Origin: Acinetobacter sp. ANC 4558 | GTDB taxonomy: Bacteria; Pseudomonadota; Gammaproteobacteria; Pseudomonadales; Moraxellaceae | Assembly (NCBI RefSeq): GCF_002135375.1 | Contig: NZ_NEGH01000006.1 | Span: 50,587 to 114,586, forward strand | Length of the DNA stretch: 64,000 bases | Reading direction: 5' to 3' | In this document: in pieces, positions 9,034 to 18,109 of the stretch | Layout: each line of letters starts with the position of its first letter | Numbering within the stretch: the stretch's first letter is position 1 | Notes under the pieces: model-generated | What the model was told of the DNA's origin: nothing | What the model saw: only the letters and a program-made list of their open reading frames with translations | Databases searched by the model: none | Translations under genes and position numbers: made by a program

Positions 9034-9480
9034 ATGAGCGTTAAAATAAAATTATTTATATGCTCAGTGTTGAGTTTTTTTATTTGGTTGTGGTCAAAAT
9101 GATCATTATACGGGTCCTTTGAATGCTAGTGTAAAACGAGACAAGAGGAATGAAGAAATACCACGTTTAGTCTTAATCTCAGAAAAGAGATCCACTTGAG
9201 TTCAGTTGTATAAAATACTTTACAGCGCTTTCATCACGTGTTTTAGAAGATGTTCAGTATATTTCTTCTCCAGTGATTTAGGATAACGTTGGACATACAT
9301 GCTAAAACGAGTCAGGTGATTACAGTGATGTCTTATATAAAGTACCGCATCTAAAGGCAAAAGAATTCCGTTTAGACCTTTTGAAGGAAGGGAGTTTTAA
9401 AGGATAAAATCGAAGAATTATTAAATAAGATAAGTATTTCATCAGACGCATTTAAAGGTATTGATTCATTACTACATTAG
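9034..9480 (+). pseudogene. Decayed lipoprotein gene
   Basis: No intact ORF, but pieces of one protein can be read across frames. From ATG 9034 the frame gives a signal-like MSVKIKLFICSVLSFF. A shift at a seven-T run gives LFGCGQNDHYTGPLNAS, a lipobox-like Cys and mature start, running to a stop near 9199. Further fragments include VLYKVPHLKAKEFRLDLLKEG (about 9330-9400) and, after another shift, DKIEELLNKISISSDAFKGI to a stop at 9480. The pattern of frameshifts and internal stops indicates an inactivated lipoprotein gene. The family is not recognised. Confidence 0.45.
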
Positions 9481-9690
9481 TAAAATAGTATTTAAGTTTT
9501 CTAAGGAATCATGGTTTATAATTATAAATACTAATTTTTATAATCATATTGTGGTTATTTAGAGATAATTGAAATCTAAAATTTATAATTTCGCGATATG
9601 AGTTTTAAAATAATCTATATTAATTTTGTTAATATATTTTTTTGTTTTTATTTTAATTTAATTAACTTTATTTTGTATTTATAAAATAAT

Positions 9691-9720
9691 AAAAAACCAT
9701 TTATAAAGAAGTGGTTTTTT
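9691..9720 (-). terminator. Terminator downstream of amiS-like gene
   Basis: AAAAAACCA / TGGTTTTTT inverted repeat just beyond the reverse-strand stop at 9753, with A and T runs on both sides, so it can act in either direction. Confidence 0.7.
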
Positions 9721-9752
9721 ATTTAATAATGAGTTTTTAATTTTATTAATTA

Positions 9753-10247
9753 CTACCAGTAACTTGTTAGCATTAATAATCCTGGAAGCCAACAAGTGGA
9801 AACTCCAATGAGAATCGTATAGTATGCTAAAGATTTAATGTTTTTATTAAAACTTAATGAAATAAAGAAAAGAAACCATAAGCTTGACCACAATAACCAC
9901 ATTATGATTAAGCGATAATCATCTGATAATGTTGCAAAGACCAATGCACTAAGCGCTACAAATAAGCAATACCAGCCTAAACCATCACCTTTTAGTTTAT
10001 ACCATTGAATAATAGATAAATATAAATAGGTGAAACAAAATAAAAAACCACCCGCAACTGAAAAATAATCATTAATATTTTCTGCTCGATATAAGCCGAT
10101 TAAATTTATGATTAAAACTAATAATCCAACTATTAAGTTTAAAGGGGCAGTTTCTTTACTCTCAAGACGCCCTGTTAAACCGATGCCATTTACTAAAAGT
10201 ACTGAACCGATAAATAAAAGTGAAATTCCAAACATAATATGACTCAT
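9753..10247 (-). CDS. AmiS/UreI-family amide/urea channel
   Basis: 164-residue inner-membrane protein with six hydrophobic segments. It matches AmiS/UreI at GIGLTGRLESKETAPLN, GGFLFCFTYLYLSI, GWYCLFVAL and the closing WLPGLL. Members conduct small neutral amides (urea, acetamide, formamide) across the inner membrane. It is divergent from hutU across a 440-bp gap. HutG of that cluster releases formamide, so a role in moving formamide is attractive, though no amidase or urease lies next to it. Channel assignment is confident, substrate is inference. Confidence 0.85.
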   Translation of the reverse strand: MSHIMFGISLLFIGSVLLVNGIGLTGRLESKETAPLNLIVGLLVLIINLIGLYRAENINDYFSVAGGFLFCFTYLYLSIIQWYKLKGDGLGWYCLFVALSALVFATLSDDYRLIIMWLLWSSLWFLFFISLSFNKNIKSLAYYTILIGVSTCWLPGLLMLTSYW

Positions 10248-10599
10248 TGTTTATATTTTTGAGTTTTTAAGTTATATAATAATAATTATAAACTCAAGTA
10301 ATAGTTTTTGTAGTCGGATGTATTTATGTAACATGATTATTAAATATTAATGATTTTTACTTTTTAGGTTATGGTTGGGTTTTATTAAATTAATATTTTT
10401 TAAATAAATTTAATCAACAATTGAATCTTTATAATATTTAATTAATTTTATTTAAATATTTTAGTGTTTGTTTTATGTTGAAAGTTACATCACTTTATTA
10501 TTCCAAATTTTAAATTAATTTTGTTCTAATTCAGATGTTTAGATTTATTTTTCATTTTTATTGCAAAGAACTCTTTTCAAATTGAATAAACAGTGCTTA
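10248..10599. other. Divergent intergenic region amiS-hutU
   Basis: AT-rich non-coding DNA that holds the divergent control regions of the amide channel and hutU. No small ORF with a ribosome site was seen. The operator-like palindrome next to hutU is listed separately. Confidence 0.5.
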
Positions 10600-10635
10600 A
10601 TATGTATATACAAGAATATGTGTGTTTATACATAT
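10600..10635 (+). promoter_or_regulatory. HutC-type operator candidate upstream of hutU
   Basis: Contains the perfect palindrome TGTATATACA (10603-10612), the core of HutC sites in pseudomonads, within a wider inverted pair ATATGTATA (10600-10608) and TATACATAT (10627-10635). It lies 57 bp before the hutU start. HutC is a GntR-family repressor relieved by urocanate. No hutC gene is present in this window. Confidence 0.5.
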
Positions 10636-10691
10636 ACTAACTTTCAGTTAGTTGTAATTAAAAAAATATGTGGATTGGAAGGAACCCAATA

Positions 10692-12359
10692 GTGAAAAAA
10701 AGAATTCGTGATATCGAAATCCGTGCACCTCGTGGTACAACATTGAATGCGAAAAGTTGGTTAACTGAAGCACCACTTCGTATGCTAATGAACAATTTAG
10801 ATCCAGATGTTGCAGAAAACCCAAAAGAATTGGTTGTCTATGGTGGTATTGGCCGTGCAGCACGTGATTGGCAATGTTTTGATAAAATTGTTGAAACATT
10901 AAAAAACTTAGAAGATGATGAAACATTATTAGTGCAATCCGGTAAACCTGTGGGTGTATTTAAAACTCATAAAGATGCACCACGCGTTTTAATTGCTAAC
11001 TCAAATCTTGTACCACATTGGGCAACGTGGGAGCATTTCAACGAACTTGATGCAAAAGGTTTGGCAATGTATGGTCAAATGACTGCAGGCTCTTGGATCT
11101 ATATTGGGAGCCAAGGCATTGTACAAGGAACATTTGAAACCTTCGTTGAAGCAGGTCGCCAACACTATAATGGCGATTTAACTGGTCGTTGGGTGTTAAC
11201 TGCGGGTTTAGGTGGTATGGGCGGCGCACAACCATTGGCTGCAACACTTGCAGGTGCATGTTCATTAAATATTGAATGCCAACAAGCCAGCATTGATTTT
11301 CGTTTACGCACACGTTATGTCGATGAACAAGCGGATGATTTAGATGATGCTTTAGCGCGGATTGATCAATATACAAAAGAAGGTAAAGCGATTTCGATTG
11401 CGCTTCATGGCAACGCAGCTGAAATTCTACCAGAACTTGTACGTCGTGGTGTACGCCCTGATATGGTGACAGACCAGACGAGTGCACATGATCCATTAAA
11501 TGGTTACTTACCGATTGATTGGACATGGGAAGAGTACAAAGAGCGTGCTAAAACAGAACCACAAGTGGTGGTAAAAGCGGCTAAACAATCCATGGCACAG
11601 CACGTACAAGCGATGCTTGACTTCCAAGCACAAGGCATTCCAACATTTGACTATGGAAATAACATTCGTCAAATGGCGCAGGAAGAAGGTGTAGAAAATG
11701 CCTTTGATTTCCCTGGCTTTGTTCCTGCTTATATCCGTCCATTGTTCTGTCGTGGTATCGGTCCATTCCGTTGGGTTGCATTGTCTGGTGACCCAGAAGA
11801 TATTTATAAAACTGATGCAAAAGTTAAAGAGTTAATTCCAGATGATGCACACTTACATCATTGGTTAGATATGGCACGTGAACGAATTAGCTTCCAAGGT
11901 TTACCAGCACGTATTTGTTGGGTTGGTTTAGGTTTACGTGCAAAACTTGGCTTGGCCTTTAATGAAATGGTGCGTAGTGGTGAATTATCTGCACCGATTG
12001 TAATTGGTCGTGATCACTTAGATTCAGGTTCAGTATCAAGTCCAAACCGTGAAACAGAATCTATGCAAGATGGTTCAGATGCTGTATCTGATTGGCCATT
12101 ATTGAATGCGTTGCTTAACACGGCTGGTGGAGCAACATGGGTATCTTTACATCATGGCGGTGGTGTAGGCATGGGCTTCTCACAACATTCAGGTGTGGTG
12201 ATTGTTTGTGATGGTACAGATGAAGCAGCTGCACGTATTGCACGTGTATTAACCAATGATCCAGCAACAGGTGTGATGCGCCATGCGGATGCAGGTTATG
12301 AAATTGCAATTGACTGTGCAAAAGAACAAGGTTTGAACTTGCCAATGATTACAGGTTAA
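10692..12359 (+). CDS. hutU: Urocanate hydratase
   Basis: Urocanase, converting urocanate to imidazolone propionate with tightly bound NAD+ as electrophile, in the cytoplasm. The 555-residue protein is near full family length and has the conserved [62 protein letters not shown] and [15 protein letters not shown] blocks. GTG 10692 is preferred over ATG 10668 because GGAAGGAA lies 7 bases before it and no ribosome site precedes the ATG. In most hut operons hutH follows, but here the next gene is hutI, 254 bp on. A HutC-like operator is just upstream. Confidence 0.97.
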   Translation: MKKRIRDIEIRAPRGTTLNAKSWLTEAPLRMLMNNLDPDVAENPKELVVYGGIGRAARDWQCFDKIVETLKNLEDDETLLVQSGKPVGVFKTHKDAPRVLIANSNLVPHWATWEHFNELDAKGLAMYGQMTAGSWIYIGSQGIVQGTFETFVEAGRQHYNGDLTGRWVLTAGLGGMGGAQPLAATLAGACSLNIECQQASIDFRLRTRYVDEQADDLDDALARIDQYTKEGKAISIALHGNAAEILPELVRRGVRPDMVTDQTSAHDPLNGYLPIDWTWEEYKERAKTEPQVVVKAAKQSMAQHVQAMLDFQAQGIPTFDYGNNIRQMAQEEGVENAFDFPGFVPAYIRPLFCRGIGPFRWVALSGDPEDIYKTDAKVKELIPDDAHLHHWLDMARERISFQGLPARICWVGLGLRAKLGLAFNEMVRSGELSAPIVIGRDHLDSGSVSSPNRETESMQDGSDAVSDWPLLNALLNTAGGATWVSLHHGGGVGMGFSQHSGVVIVCDGTDEAAARIARVLTNDPATGVMRHADAGYEIAIDCAKEQGLNLPMITG

Positions 12360-12496
12360 TTTGGGTTTGAAAAGCAATAATGTTCTGATATGAAGAAAGT
12401 GTCATCTGAATTCTATACCTCAGCTCTGAATGCAGACTCACGAAATTCATATTGCTAAAATGCATTGAACATGAATTGTGGAAATACCTAAATAAA

Positions 12497-12529
12497 TAGG
12501 CTGCTGTTGATTTATTCAGCAGTAGCCTA
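12497..12529 (+). other. Stem-loop between hutU and hutI
   Basis: TAGGCTGCTG pairs with CAGCAGTAGCCTA with one bulge. No T run follows, so this may be an mRNA-processing or attenuating hairpin. The rest of the 254-bp hutU-hutI gap shows no gene. Confidence 0.4.
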
Positions 12530-12613
12530 TTGCAATGAAGAAGCATACTGTTTCTTATAGTGAATAAAGAAAACATATAAAACAAAGTTAGGTGTGAGCC
12601 TAAGGTGGATGTT

Positions 12614-13825
12614 ATGAAAAAACTTTGGCACAACTGTCATGTTGCAACGATGCAAAATGGGAAATATTCCATCATAGCGAATGCTGCAATTGTGACCTTA
12701 GGAAATATTATTCACTGGATTGGACCAGAGCAGGATTTAGTTTTAGAACAATATGACGAAACTACAGATTTAAATCAAGCTTGGGTAAGCCCTGGTTTTA
12801 TAGATTGTCATACACATAGTGTATTTGGTGGTAATCGTAGTATTGAATTTGAAAAACGGTTACAAGGCGTGAGTTATGCTGAAATTGCAGCCCAAGGGGG
12901 TGGAATTGCCAGTACGGTTAAGGCAACGCGTGAAGCATCTGAAGAAGAATTATTAAAAAGTGCATTAAAACGTGTTAAAAATTTACTTCGTGATGGTGTT
13001 ACGACCATTGAAATCAAATCGGGTTACGGCTTAGATTATGAAAATGAACGTAAGATGCTACGCGTTATACGTCAAATTTCACAACATTTGCCGATTACAG
13101 TAAAAAGTACATGTTTAGCAGCACATGCACTTCCAGCAGAATATGAAGAACAAAGTGATGCTTATATTGAGCATATATGTACGGAAATGTTGCCGAAATT
13201 ACATCAAGAAGGTTTGATTGATGCGGTTGATGCATTTTGTGAATATTTAGCATTTTCACCTGCACAAGTTGAACGTGTATTTCAGGCTGCAAATAATTTA
13301 GGGCTTCCTGTTAAAATTCATGCGGAACAACTTTCTGCCTTGGCAGGTTCAAGCCTTGCCGCACGCTATCATGCATTATCTGCAGATCATTTAGAATATA
13401 TTACAGAAGACGATGTGAAGGCGATGGCTGCTGCAGGAACGGTTGCAGTGATTTTACCAGGCGCATTTTATTTCTTAAGAGAAACTAAGTTTCCATTGAT
13501 TGAAGCTTTAAAACAGCATCAAGTTCCGATTGCACTTTCTACAGACTTAAATCCTGGAACATCTCCATGTTTATCCTTACGTTTAGTGTTAAACATGGGG
13601 AGTACAATTTTCCGCTTAACCCCAGAGGAAACGCTAGCGGGTGCAACCATTCATGCAGCAAAGGCATTGGGTTTACAACAATCACATGGCAGCTTGGAAG
13701 TGGGTAAAGTTGCAGATTTCATTGCTTGGGAAATTGAACATCCATCTGAAATTACCTATTGGTTAGGTGGAGATTTATCCAAACGCATTATTTATCAAGC
13801 GCAAGAATTGAAGTTCCTAGGATGA
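12614..13825 (+). CDS. hutI: Imidazolonepropionase
   Basis: Metal-dependent amidohydrolase-fold enzyme that opens imidazolone propionate to N-formimino-L-glutamate. The 403-residue protein carries the metal-binding DCHTHS motif (His66, His68), [15 protein letters not shown], a conserved KIHAEQLS metal-ligand segment and [11 protein letters not shown] with the catalytic/metal Asp. ATG 12614 with AGGTGG 5 bases upstream is preferred to GTG 12605. It follows hutU and precedes hutG. A strong hairpin begins right at its stop codon. Confidence 0.97.
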   Translation: MKKLWHNCHVATMQNGKYSIIANAAIVTLGNIIHWIGPEQDLVLEQYDETTDLNQAWVSPGFIDCHTHSVFGGNRSIEFEKRLQGVSYAEIAAQGGGIASTVKATREASEEELLKSALKRVKNLLRDGVTTIEIKSGYGLDYENERKMLRVIRQISQHLPITVKSTCLAAHALPAEYEEQSDAYIEHICTEMLPKLHQEGLIDAVDAFCEYLAFSPAQVERVFQAANNLGLPVKIHAEQLSALAGSSLAARYHALSADHLEYITEDDVKAMAAAGTVAVILPGAFYFLRETKFPLIEALKQHQVPIALSTDLNPGTSPCLSLRLVLNMGSTIFRLTPEETLAGATIHAAKALGLQQSHGSLEVGKVADFIAWEIEHPSEITYWLGGDLSKRIIYQAQELKFLG

Positions 13826-13864
13826 GAAATGTCATGTTGTATTTAGATTAAAACATGACATTTC
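13826..13864 (+). terminator. Hairpin after hutI
   Basis: Perfect 13-bp stem (GAAATGTCATGTT / AACATGACATTTC) starting immediately after the stop codon, with a 13-base loop. The T tract after it is weak. It could reduce read-through into hutG or protect the upstream mRNA. Confidence 0.6.
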
Positions 13865-13900
13865 TTTGAGTTTCATCATTATTTTATATAGAGAATTAAA

Positions 13901-14821
13901 ATGGCTCATTCATTTCATTGGGATGGACGTCATGATGGTACAGCAGCCAATCATCAACGTATTTTCCAAATTATTAATCAGGCTGAAACAACTGAATATG
14001 CCTTGATTGGTTTTAGTTCTGATGAAGGTGTACAGCGAAATAAAGGTCGTATTGGTGCAGCAGAGGCACCTAATGCAATACGTAAGCAACTTGCAAACTT
14101 GCCAGTCCATCATGCAGTAACGATTGCTGATCGTGGAGATGTAGTTTGTGATGATACTTTGCTCGAGCAAGCACAGGCGGAACTTGCAAATCGTGTTGCT
14201 CAATCATTAGTACAAGGTGAAAAACCGATTGTATTAGGGGGAGGGCATGAAGTTGCTTATGGAAGTTTTAGCGGATTATTTCAATATTTACAGGCAAATG
14301 AACCTGATAAAAATATTGGTATTATCAACTTTGACGCACATTTTGATTTGAGACAAGCAGATCAAGCATCATCTGGAACTCCTTTTTTACAAGCAGCTCA
14401 AACTTCTGAAGAGCATGGGAAACCTTTTCATTATTTATGTATTGGTGTTGCAAAACATTCAAATACCAAAATTTTATTTGAAACGGCAGACCGCTTAAAC
14501 AGTCAGTATATTTATGACCGAGATGTGCATATTTCACAACTTGAAAGTCTAAAGCAACAGGTACAAAAATTTATAGATCAAGTTGATTATCTTTATGTCA
14601 CGATTGATATCGATGTTTTTGCATCAAGTATTGCCCCAGGCGTGAGTGCACCTGCAGTAAAAGGAATTGATTTGGCAGTATTTGACCCACTCATTCAATT
14701 CATTAAAAATACTGGAAAAATCAGAGTTTTTGATGTTGCTGAGTGTAATCCTAAATATGATTTGGACAATAAAACTGCCAAATTAGCTGCGTATATTATT
14801 TTTAACTATATTTTTGACTAA
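13901..14821 (+). CDS. hutG: Formimidoylglutamase
   Basis: Arginase/ureohydrolase-fold Mn enzyme that hydrolyses N-formimino-L-glutamate to glutamate and formamide. The 306-residue protein has the metal ligands in GGGHE (His116), DAHFD (Asp145, His147, Asp149) and the TIDIDVF segment, plus SAPAVKG. Length is typical. The presence of HutG rather than HutF means the five-step or deiminase route through formylglutamate is not used here. It lies in line with hutI and the glutamate dehydrogenase gene, each separated by a hairpin. Confidence 0.95.
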   Translation: MAHSFHWDGRHDGTAANHQRIFQIINQAETTEYALIGFSSDEGVQRNKGRIGAAEAPNAIRKQLANLPVHHAVTIADRGDVVCDDTLLEQAQAELANRVAQSLVQGEKPIVLGGGHEVAYGSFSGLFQYLQANEPDKNIGIINFDAHFDLRQADQASSGTPFLQAAQTSEEHGKPFHYLCIGVAKHSNTKILFETADRLNSQYIYDRDVHISQLESLKQQVQKFIDQVDYLYVTIDIDVFASSIAPGVSAPAVKGIDLAVFDPLIQFIKNTGKIRVFDVAECNPKYDLDNKTAKLAAYIIFNYIFD

Positions 14822-14855
14822 ACCATGCAATAAAGTATTTTACATCATGGTTTAG
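14818..14855 (+). terminator. Hairpin after hutG
   Basis: CTAAACCATG / CATGGTTTAG, a 10-bp perfect stem that overlaps the hutG stop. No strong T run, so termination may be partial. Confidence 0.5.
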
Positions 14856-14928
14856 GTCTAGAAATATTGAAAAAAATAGATGAAACATTGGTGTAAAAAT
14901 CTGCATGAAATGATTGTAAGGATGAATC

Positions 14929-16200
14929 ATGTCTAATTTATCTTATGTTCCAGAAACTAATGGTGCATGGCAAACTTATTTAGCTCAAGTTGATCGTGTT
15001 GCCCCCTATCTTGAACATCTAAAAGAGTATATTGATACTTTAAAACGTCCTAAACGTGCGTTAATTGTGGATGTTCCGATTGTCATGGATGATGGTACGA
15101 TTCGTCATTTTGAAGGCTATCGCGTACAACATAATTTATCACGTGGACCAGGTAAAGGCGGGATTCGTTATCATCCAGATGTAGATTTAAATGAAGTAAT
15201 GGCTTTATCTGCGTGGATGACGATTAAAACTGCTGCATTAAATTTGCCATTTGGTGGTGCAAAAGGTGGTATTCGTGTAGATCCTCGATCATTATCAAAT
15301 CGTGAGTTAGAACGTTTAACTCGTCGTTATACCAGTGAAATCGGTCATATTATTGGACCACAAAAAGATATTCCTGCGCCAGATGTTGGTACCAATCCGA
15401 ATGTTATGGGGTGGATTATGGACACCTATTCATCTGGTCAAGGTTATACTGTCACTGGAGTTGTTACAGGAAAACCAGTTCATTTAGGCGGTTCATTAGG
15501 TCGTATTAAAGCCACTGGTCGTGGTGTGTTTATTACAGGTCAGCAAGTTGCCGAAAAAATTAAACTTCCTTTAAATGGTGCAAAAGTTGCAGTACAGGGC
15601 TTTGGTAATGTCGGTAGTGAAGCTGCCTATTTATTTGCTGAAGCAAAAGCTAAAATTGTTGCAATTCAAGATCATACGGGTACAATTTTCAACCCTGATG
15701 GTATGGATGTAGAGGCTTTAAAGTTACATTTAGCAGAACATCAGGGTGTTGCTGGATTTGCAGGTGCAGTTTCGATAAGTAATGATGACTTTTGGAATGT
15801 TGAGATGGATATTTTTATTCCAGCAGCATTAGAAGGTCAAATTACAGAGGAGAGAGCACAAAAACTTTCTGCAAAACTGGTTTTGGAAGGAGCAAATGGT
15901 CCAACCTATTTGGCAGCAGATGACATTTTAACAGAACGTGGCATTACCGTGGTTCCAGATGTGATTTGTAATGCTGGTGGTGTGACGGTGAGTTATTTTG
16001 AATGGGTTCAAGATATGGCCAGTTACTTCTGGTCTGAAGACGAAATCAATCAACGATTAGATAAGCTGATGGTACAAGCTGTCAATGATGTTTGGCAAAC
16101 TGCGCATGATAAAAACTGTAGTCTAAGAACGGCCGCATATATTTTGGCGTGTGAGCGAATTTTACGCGCTCGTAAAGAACGTGGAATTTACCCAGGTTAA
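14929..16200 (+). CDS. gdhA: Glutamate dehydrogenase (Glu/Leu/Phe/Val family)
   Basis: Hexameric catabolic-type dehydrogenase of 423 residues that deaminates glutamate to 2-oxoglutarate. The N-terminal substrate domain has [13 protein letters not shown] and PFGGAKGGI with catalytic Lys112. The Rossmann domain has VQGFGNVGS (about residues 222-230) followed by VAIQDHTG, and [15 protein letters not shown] near the C-terminus. Length and motifs fit the RocG/GudB-like NAD group rather than the biosynthetic NADP enzyme. Directly after hutG it would feed histidine-derived glutamate into the TCA cycle. Other amino-acid dehydrogenases share the fold, but position favours glutamate. Confidence 0.9.
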   Translation: MSNLSYVPETNGAWQTYLAQVDRVAPYLEHLKEYIDTLKRPKRALIVDVPIVMDDGTIRHFEGYRVQHNLSRGPGKGGIRYHPDVDLNEVMALSAWMTIKTAALNLPFGGAKGGIRVDPRSLSNRELERLTRRYTSEIGHIIGPQKDIPAPDVGTNPNVMGWIMDTYSSGQGYTVTGVVTGKPVHLGGSLGRIKATGRGVFITGQQVAEKIKLPLNGAKVAVQGFGNVGSEAAYLFAEAKAKIVAIQDHTGTIFNPDGMDVEALKLHLAEHQGVAGFAGAVSISNDDFWNVEMDIFIPAALEGQITEERAQKLSAKLVLEGANGPTYLAADDILTERGITVVPDVICNAGGVTVSYFEWVQDMASYFWSEDEINQRLDKLMVQAVNDVWQTAHDKNCSLRTAAYILACERILRARKERGIYPG

Positions 16201-16227
16201 TGGGTGATGTGAATTTATCACGCTAAT

Positions 16228-16260
16228 AACAAATGGAAATATAAAATATTTCCATTTGTT
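16228..16260 (+). terminator. Terminator after gdhA
   Basis: Perfect 13-bp stem (AACAAATGGAAAT / ATTTCCATTTGTT), 7-base loop, then a T-rich tail. A good rho-independent terminator, suggesting the downstream lyase gene can be transcribed separately. Confidence 0.85.
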
Positions 16261-16405
16261 TTTCTGATTTTGTAGTGACTTAAATATGGGTGTTTTACAC
16301 GATTGGAAATGAGTGAATAACATTAAAAAACTCTTTTTTTAACAGCACATTTAAATCGAAAAAATGAATTTTCTAGACTTAAAATCTGAATATCAGGATG
16401 AAGAT

Positions 16406-17926
16406 ATGGACATACAATTAGGCGATAAAATTGATATAAATGCATTTATTCAAATTGCTCGCTTTAAAAAAGCGGTCAAATTTTCTGAACAGTATGTGAG
16501 CCGTGTTAAAAAATCACGTTCAGTTCTTGAAGAAATGATGGCCAGTGATGAATTAATGTATGGAATAACGACTGGTTTTGGATCATTATGTTCTGAGAAA
16601 ATTTCATCACAACAAACGGCTGAATTACAAGAAAATTTAATTTTATCACATGCTGTTTCAGTGGGTGATCCACTGAATGAAGAACAAGCACGTGCTTGTA
16701 TGCTCATGATATTACAAAATTTAGGGCAAGGTTATAGTGGTGTCCGTTTTGAAATTTTAGACAAAATTCGCGAGTTTTTAAATTTAAATCTTATTCCGTG
16801 GATGCCAAAAGAAGGTTCAGTGGGCTATTTGGCACCTGAAGCTCACTTAGCGCTAACACTCACTGGGCGAGGGCAACTTTATTATCATGGTGAATTACGG
16901 GCGACAGCAGAAGTTTTATTGGCAGAAAATATTCAACCCATTCAACTACAAGCCAAAGAAGGGTTGGCATTAATTTCAGGAACTACTTCAACGACTGCAT
17001 TGGCGGCATTAGCATTGTATGATATGCAAAATGCGGCAAAATCTGCTGATATTATTGCGGCTTTAACGCTTGAATCTTTAGAGGGAATTTTAGTTGCATT
17101 TGATGAACGAGTAATGCATGTTCGACCTCATTCAGATCAAGCAAAAACTGCATCTAATGTTCGTCGTTTACTACAAAATTCTGAATTGGCTTTGCAGCGT
17201 CATCCTACAAAATTACAAGATGCATTATCTTTAAGATGTATTCCGCAATTACATGGCGCTGTTAAAAAGATCTTAAATGATGCGCTGGTAACGATTGAAA
17301 TAGAAATGAATTCTTGTTGTGATAATCCGATTGTTTGGCATGATCAAGATTTACAAGAAATTATTTCTGCCTGTAATCCAGACTCATCTTATGTGGGGCT
17401 AGCAATGGATAGTGCAGCAATTGCTGCAACGAATTTAGCTAAAATGTCAGAACGTAGAAACAATCGTTTAATTGATGGAAACTTATCAGGATTTCCATCC
17501 TTTTTAATTCAACAACCAGGTCTGAATTCGGGTTTAATGATTCCACAATATACGCAAGCAGCATTATTAAATGATATGCGTATTTTGTCTCATCCTGCTA
17601 CGGTCGATAATACACCAACATGTGGCAATCAAGAAGATTACGTGGCAATGGGTTATAATGCTTCGAAGAAAGCCATTTCAATCGTTGATAAATTAGAATA
17701 TATTTTAGCAATAGAATTACTTTCTGCGTATTCAAGTCATCAATTTATTACAACGGATAAACAACGTAGTCCTGCGGTACAAGAAGTAATTCTTGAATTA
17801 AAAAAACGTATTCCATTATCAGATAAAGATACTTATATATTTGCATTTATTAATGAAATGAAAGCATTAATACATCGTGGTGAACTTGTAAGTATTATTG
17901 AAAATAAAATTGGTCAGTTGGACTAA
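16406..17926 (+). CDS. HAL-family lyase lacking the MIO triad; candidate betaine lyase
   Basis: Homologue of histidine ammonia-lyase (506 aa from ATG 16406, with AGGA 7 bases upstream; the alternative ATG 16364 has no ribosome site). Normal HAL reads GSVG-ASGD-LAP, whose Ala-Ser-Gly cyclises to the MIO electrophile. Here residues 137-144 read GSVGYLAP, so the triad is absent in an intact frame. Residues that support MIO are also changed: HAL Asn195 is Ser191 and Tyr280 is Leu274. Substrate residues remain: Tyr52 in YGITTGFG (HAL Tyr53), His82 in SHA (His83), Arg277 in SLRC (Arg283) and Glu410 in NQEDYVAMG (Glu414). Ergothionase, a MIO-less relative, expels trimethylamine. With hutU, hutI, hutG and gdhA upstream, I infer a lyase for an N-trimethylated histidine (hercynine) giving urocanate. 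Ordinary HAL activity is unlikely. Confidence 0.7.
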   Translation: MDIQLGDKIDINAFIQIARFKKAVKFSEQYVSRVKKSRSVLEEMMASDELMYGITTGFGSLCSEKISSQQTAELQENLILSHAVSVGDPLNEEQARACMLMILQNLGQGYSGVRFEILDKIREFLNLNLIPWMPKEGSVGYLAPEAHLALTLTGRGQLYYHGELRATAEVLLAENIQPIQLQAKEGLALISGTTSTTALAALALYDMQNAAKSADIIAALTLESLEGILVAFDERVMHVRPHSDQAKTASNVRRLLQNSELALQRHPTKLQDALSLRCIPQLHGAVKKILNDALVTIEIEMNSCCDNPIVWHDQDLQEIISACNPDSSYVGLAMDSAAIAATNLAKMSERRNNRLIDGNLSGFPSFLIQQPGLNSGLMIPQYTQAALLNDMRILSHPATVDNTPTCGNQEDYVAMGYNASKKAISIVDKLEYILAIELLSAYSSHQFITTDKQRSPAVQEVILELKKRIPLSDKDTYIFAFINEMKALIHRGELVSIIENKIGQLD

Positions 17927-18109
17927 TTGAATTAAAGCGATAGGGTAGAGTAAATTATAGATTGGTATCACCACGTATTTATAGTGTTTTATTTGCAATC
18001 AATATTTTCTTTATTTTATCGTTTTTATTGATGATCGATATAGTTTTAAATTTCTCAATATTTTACCCATCTCCAGCACATATAAATGATATAAAACTTG
18101 GTTTAATCT

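Noticed and set aside
11038..11526. Reverse-strand ORF of 162 codons inside hutU
   Set aside because: Shadow of hutU, with His/Gln/Leu-rich composition typical of antisense frames.
16814..16840. Missing Ala-Ser-Gly in the lyase as a sequencing error or frameshift
   Set aside because: The frame is intact on both sides, the loss is a clean in-frame change, and other MIO-supporting residues (HAL Asn195 and Tyr280) are changed as well.
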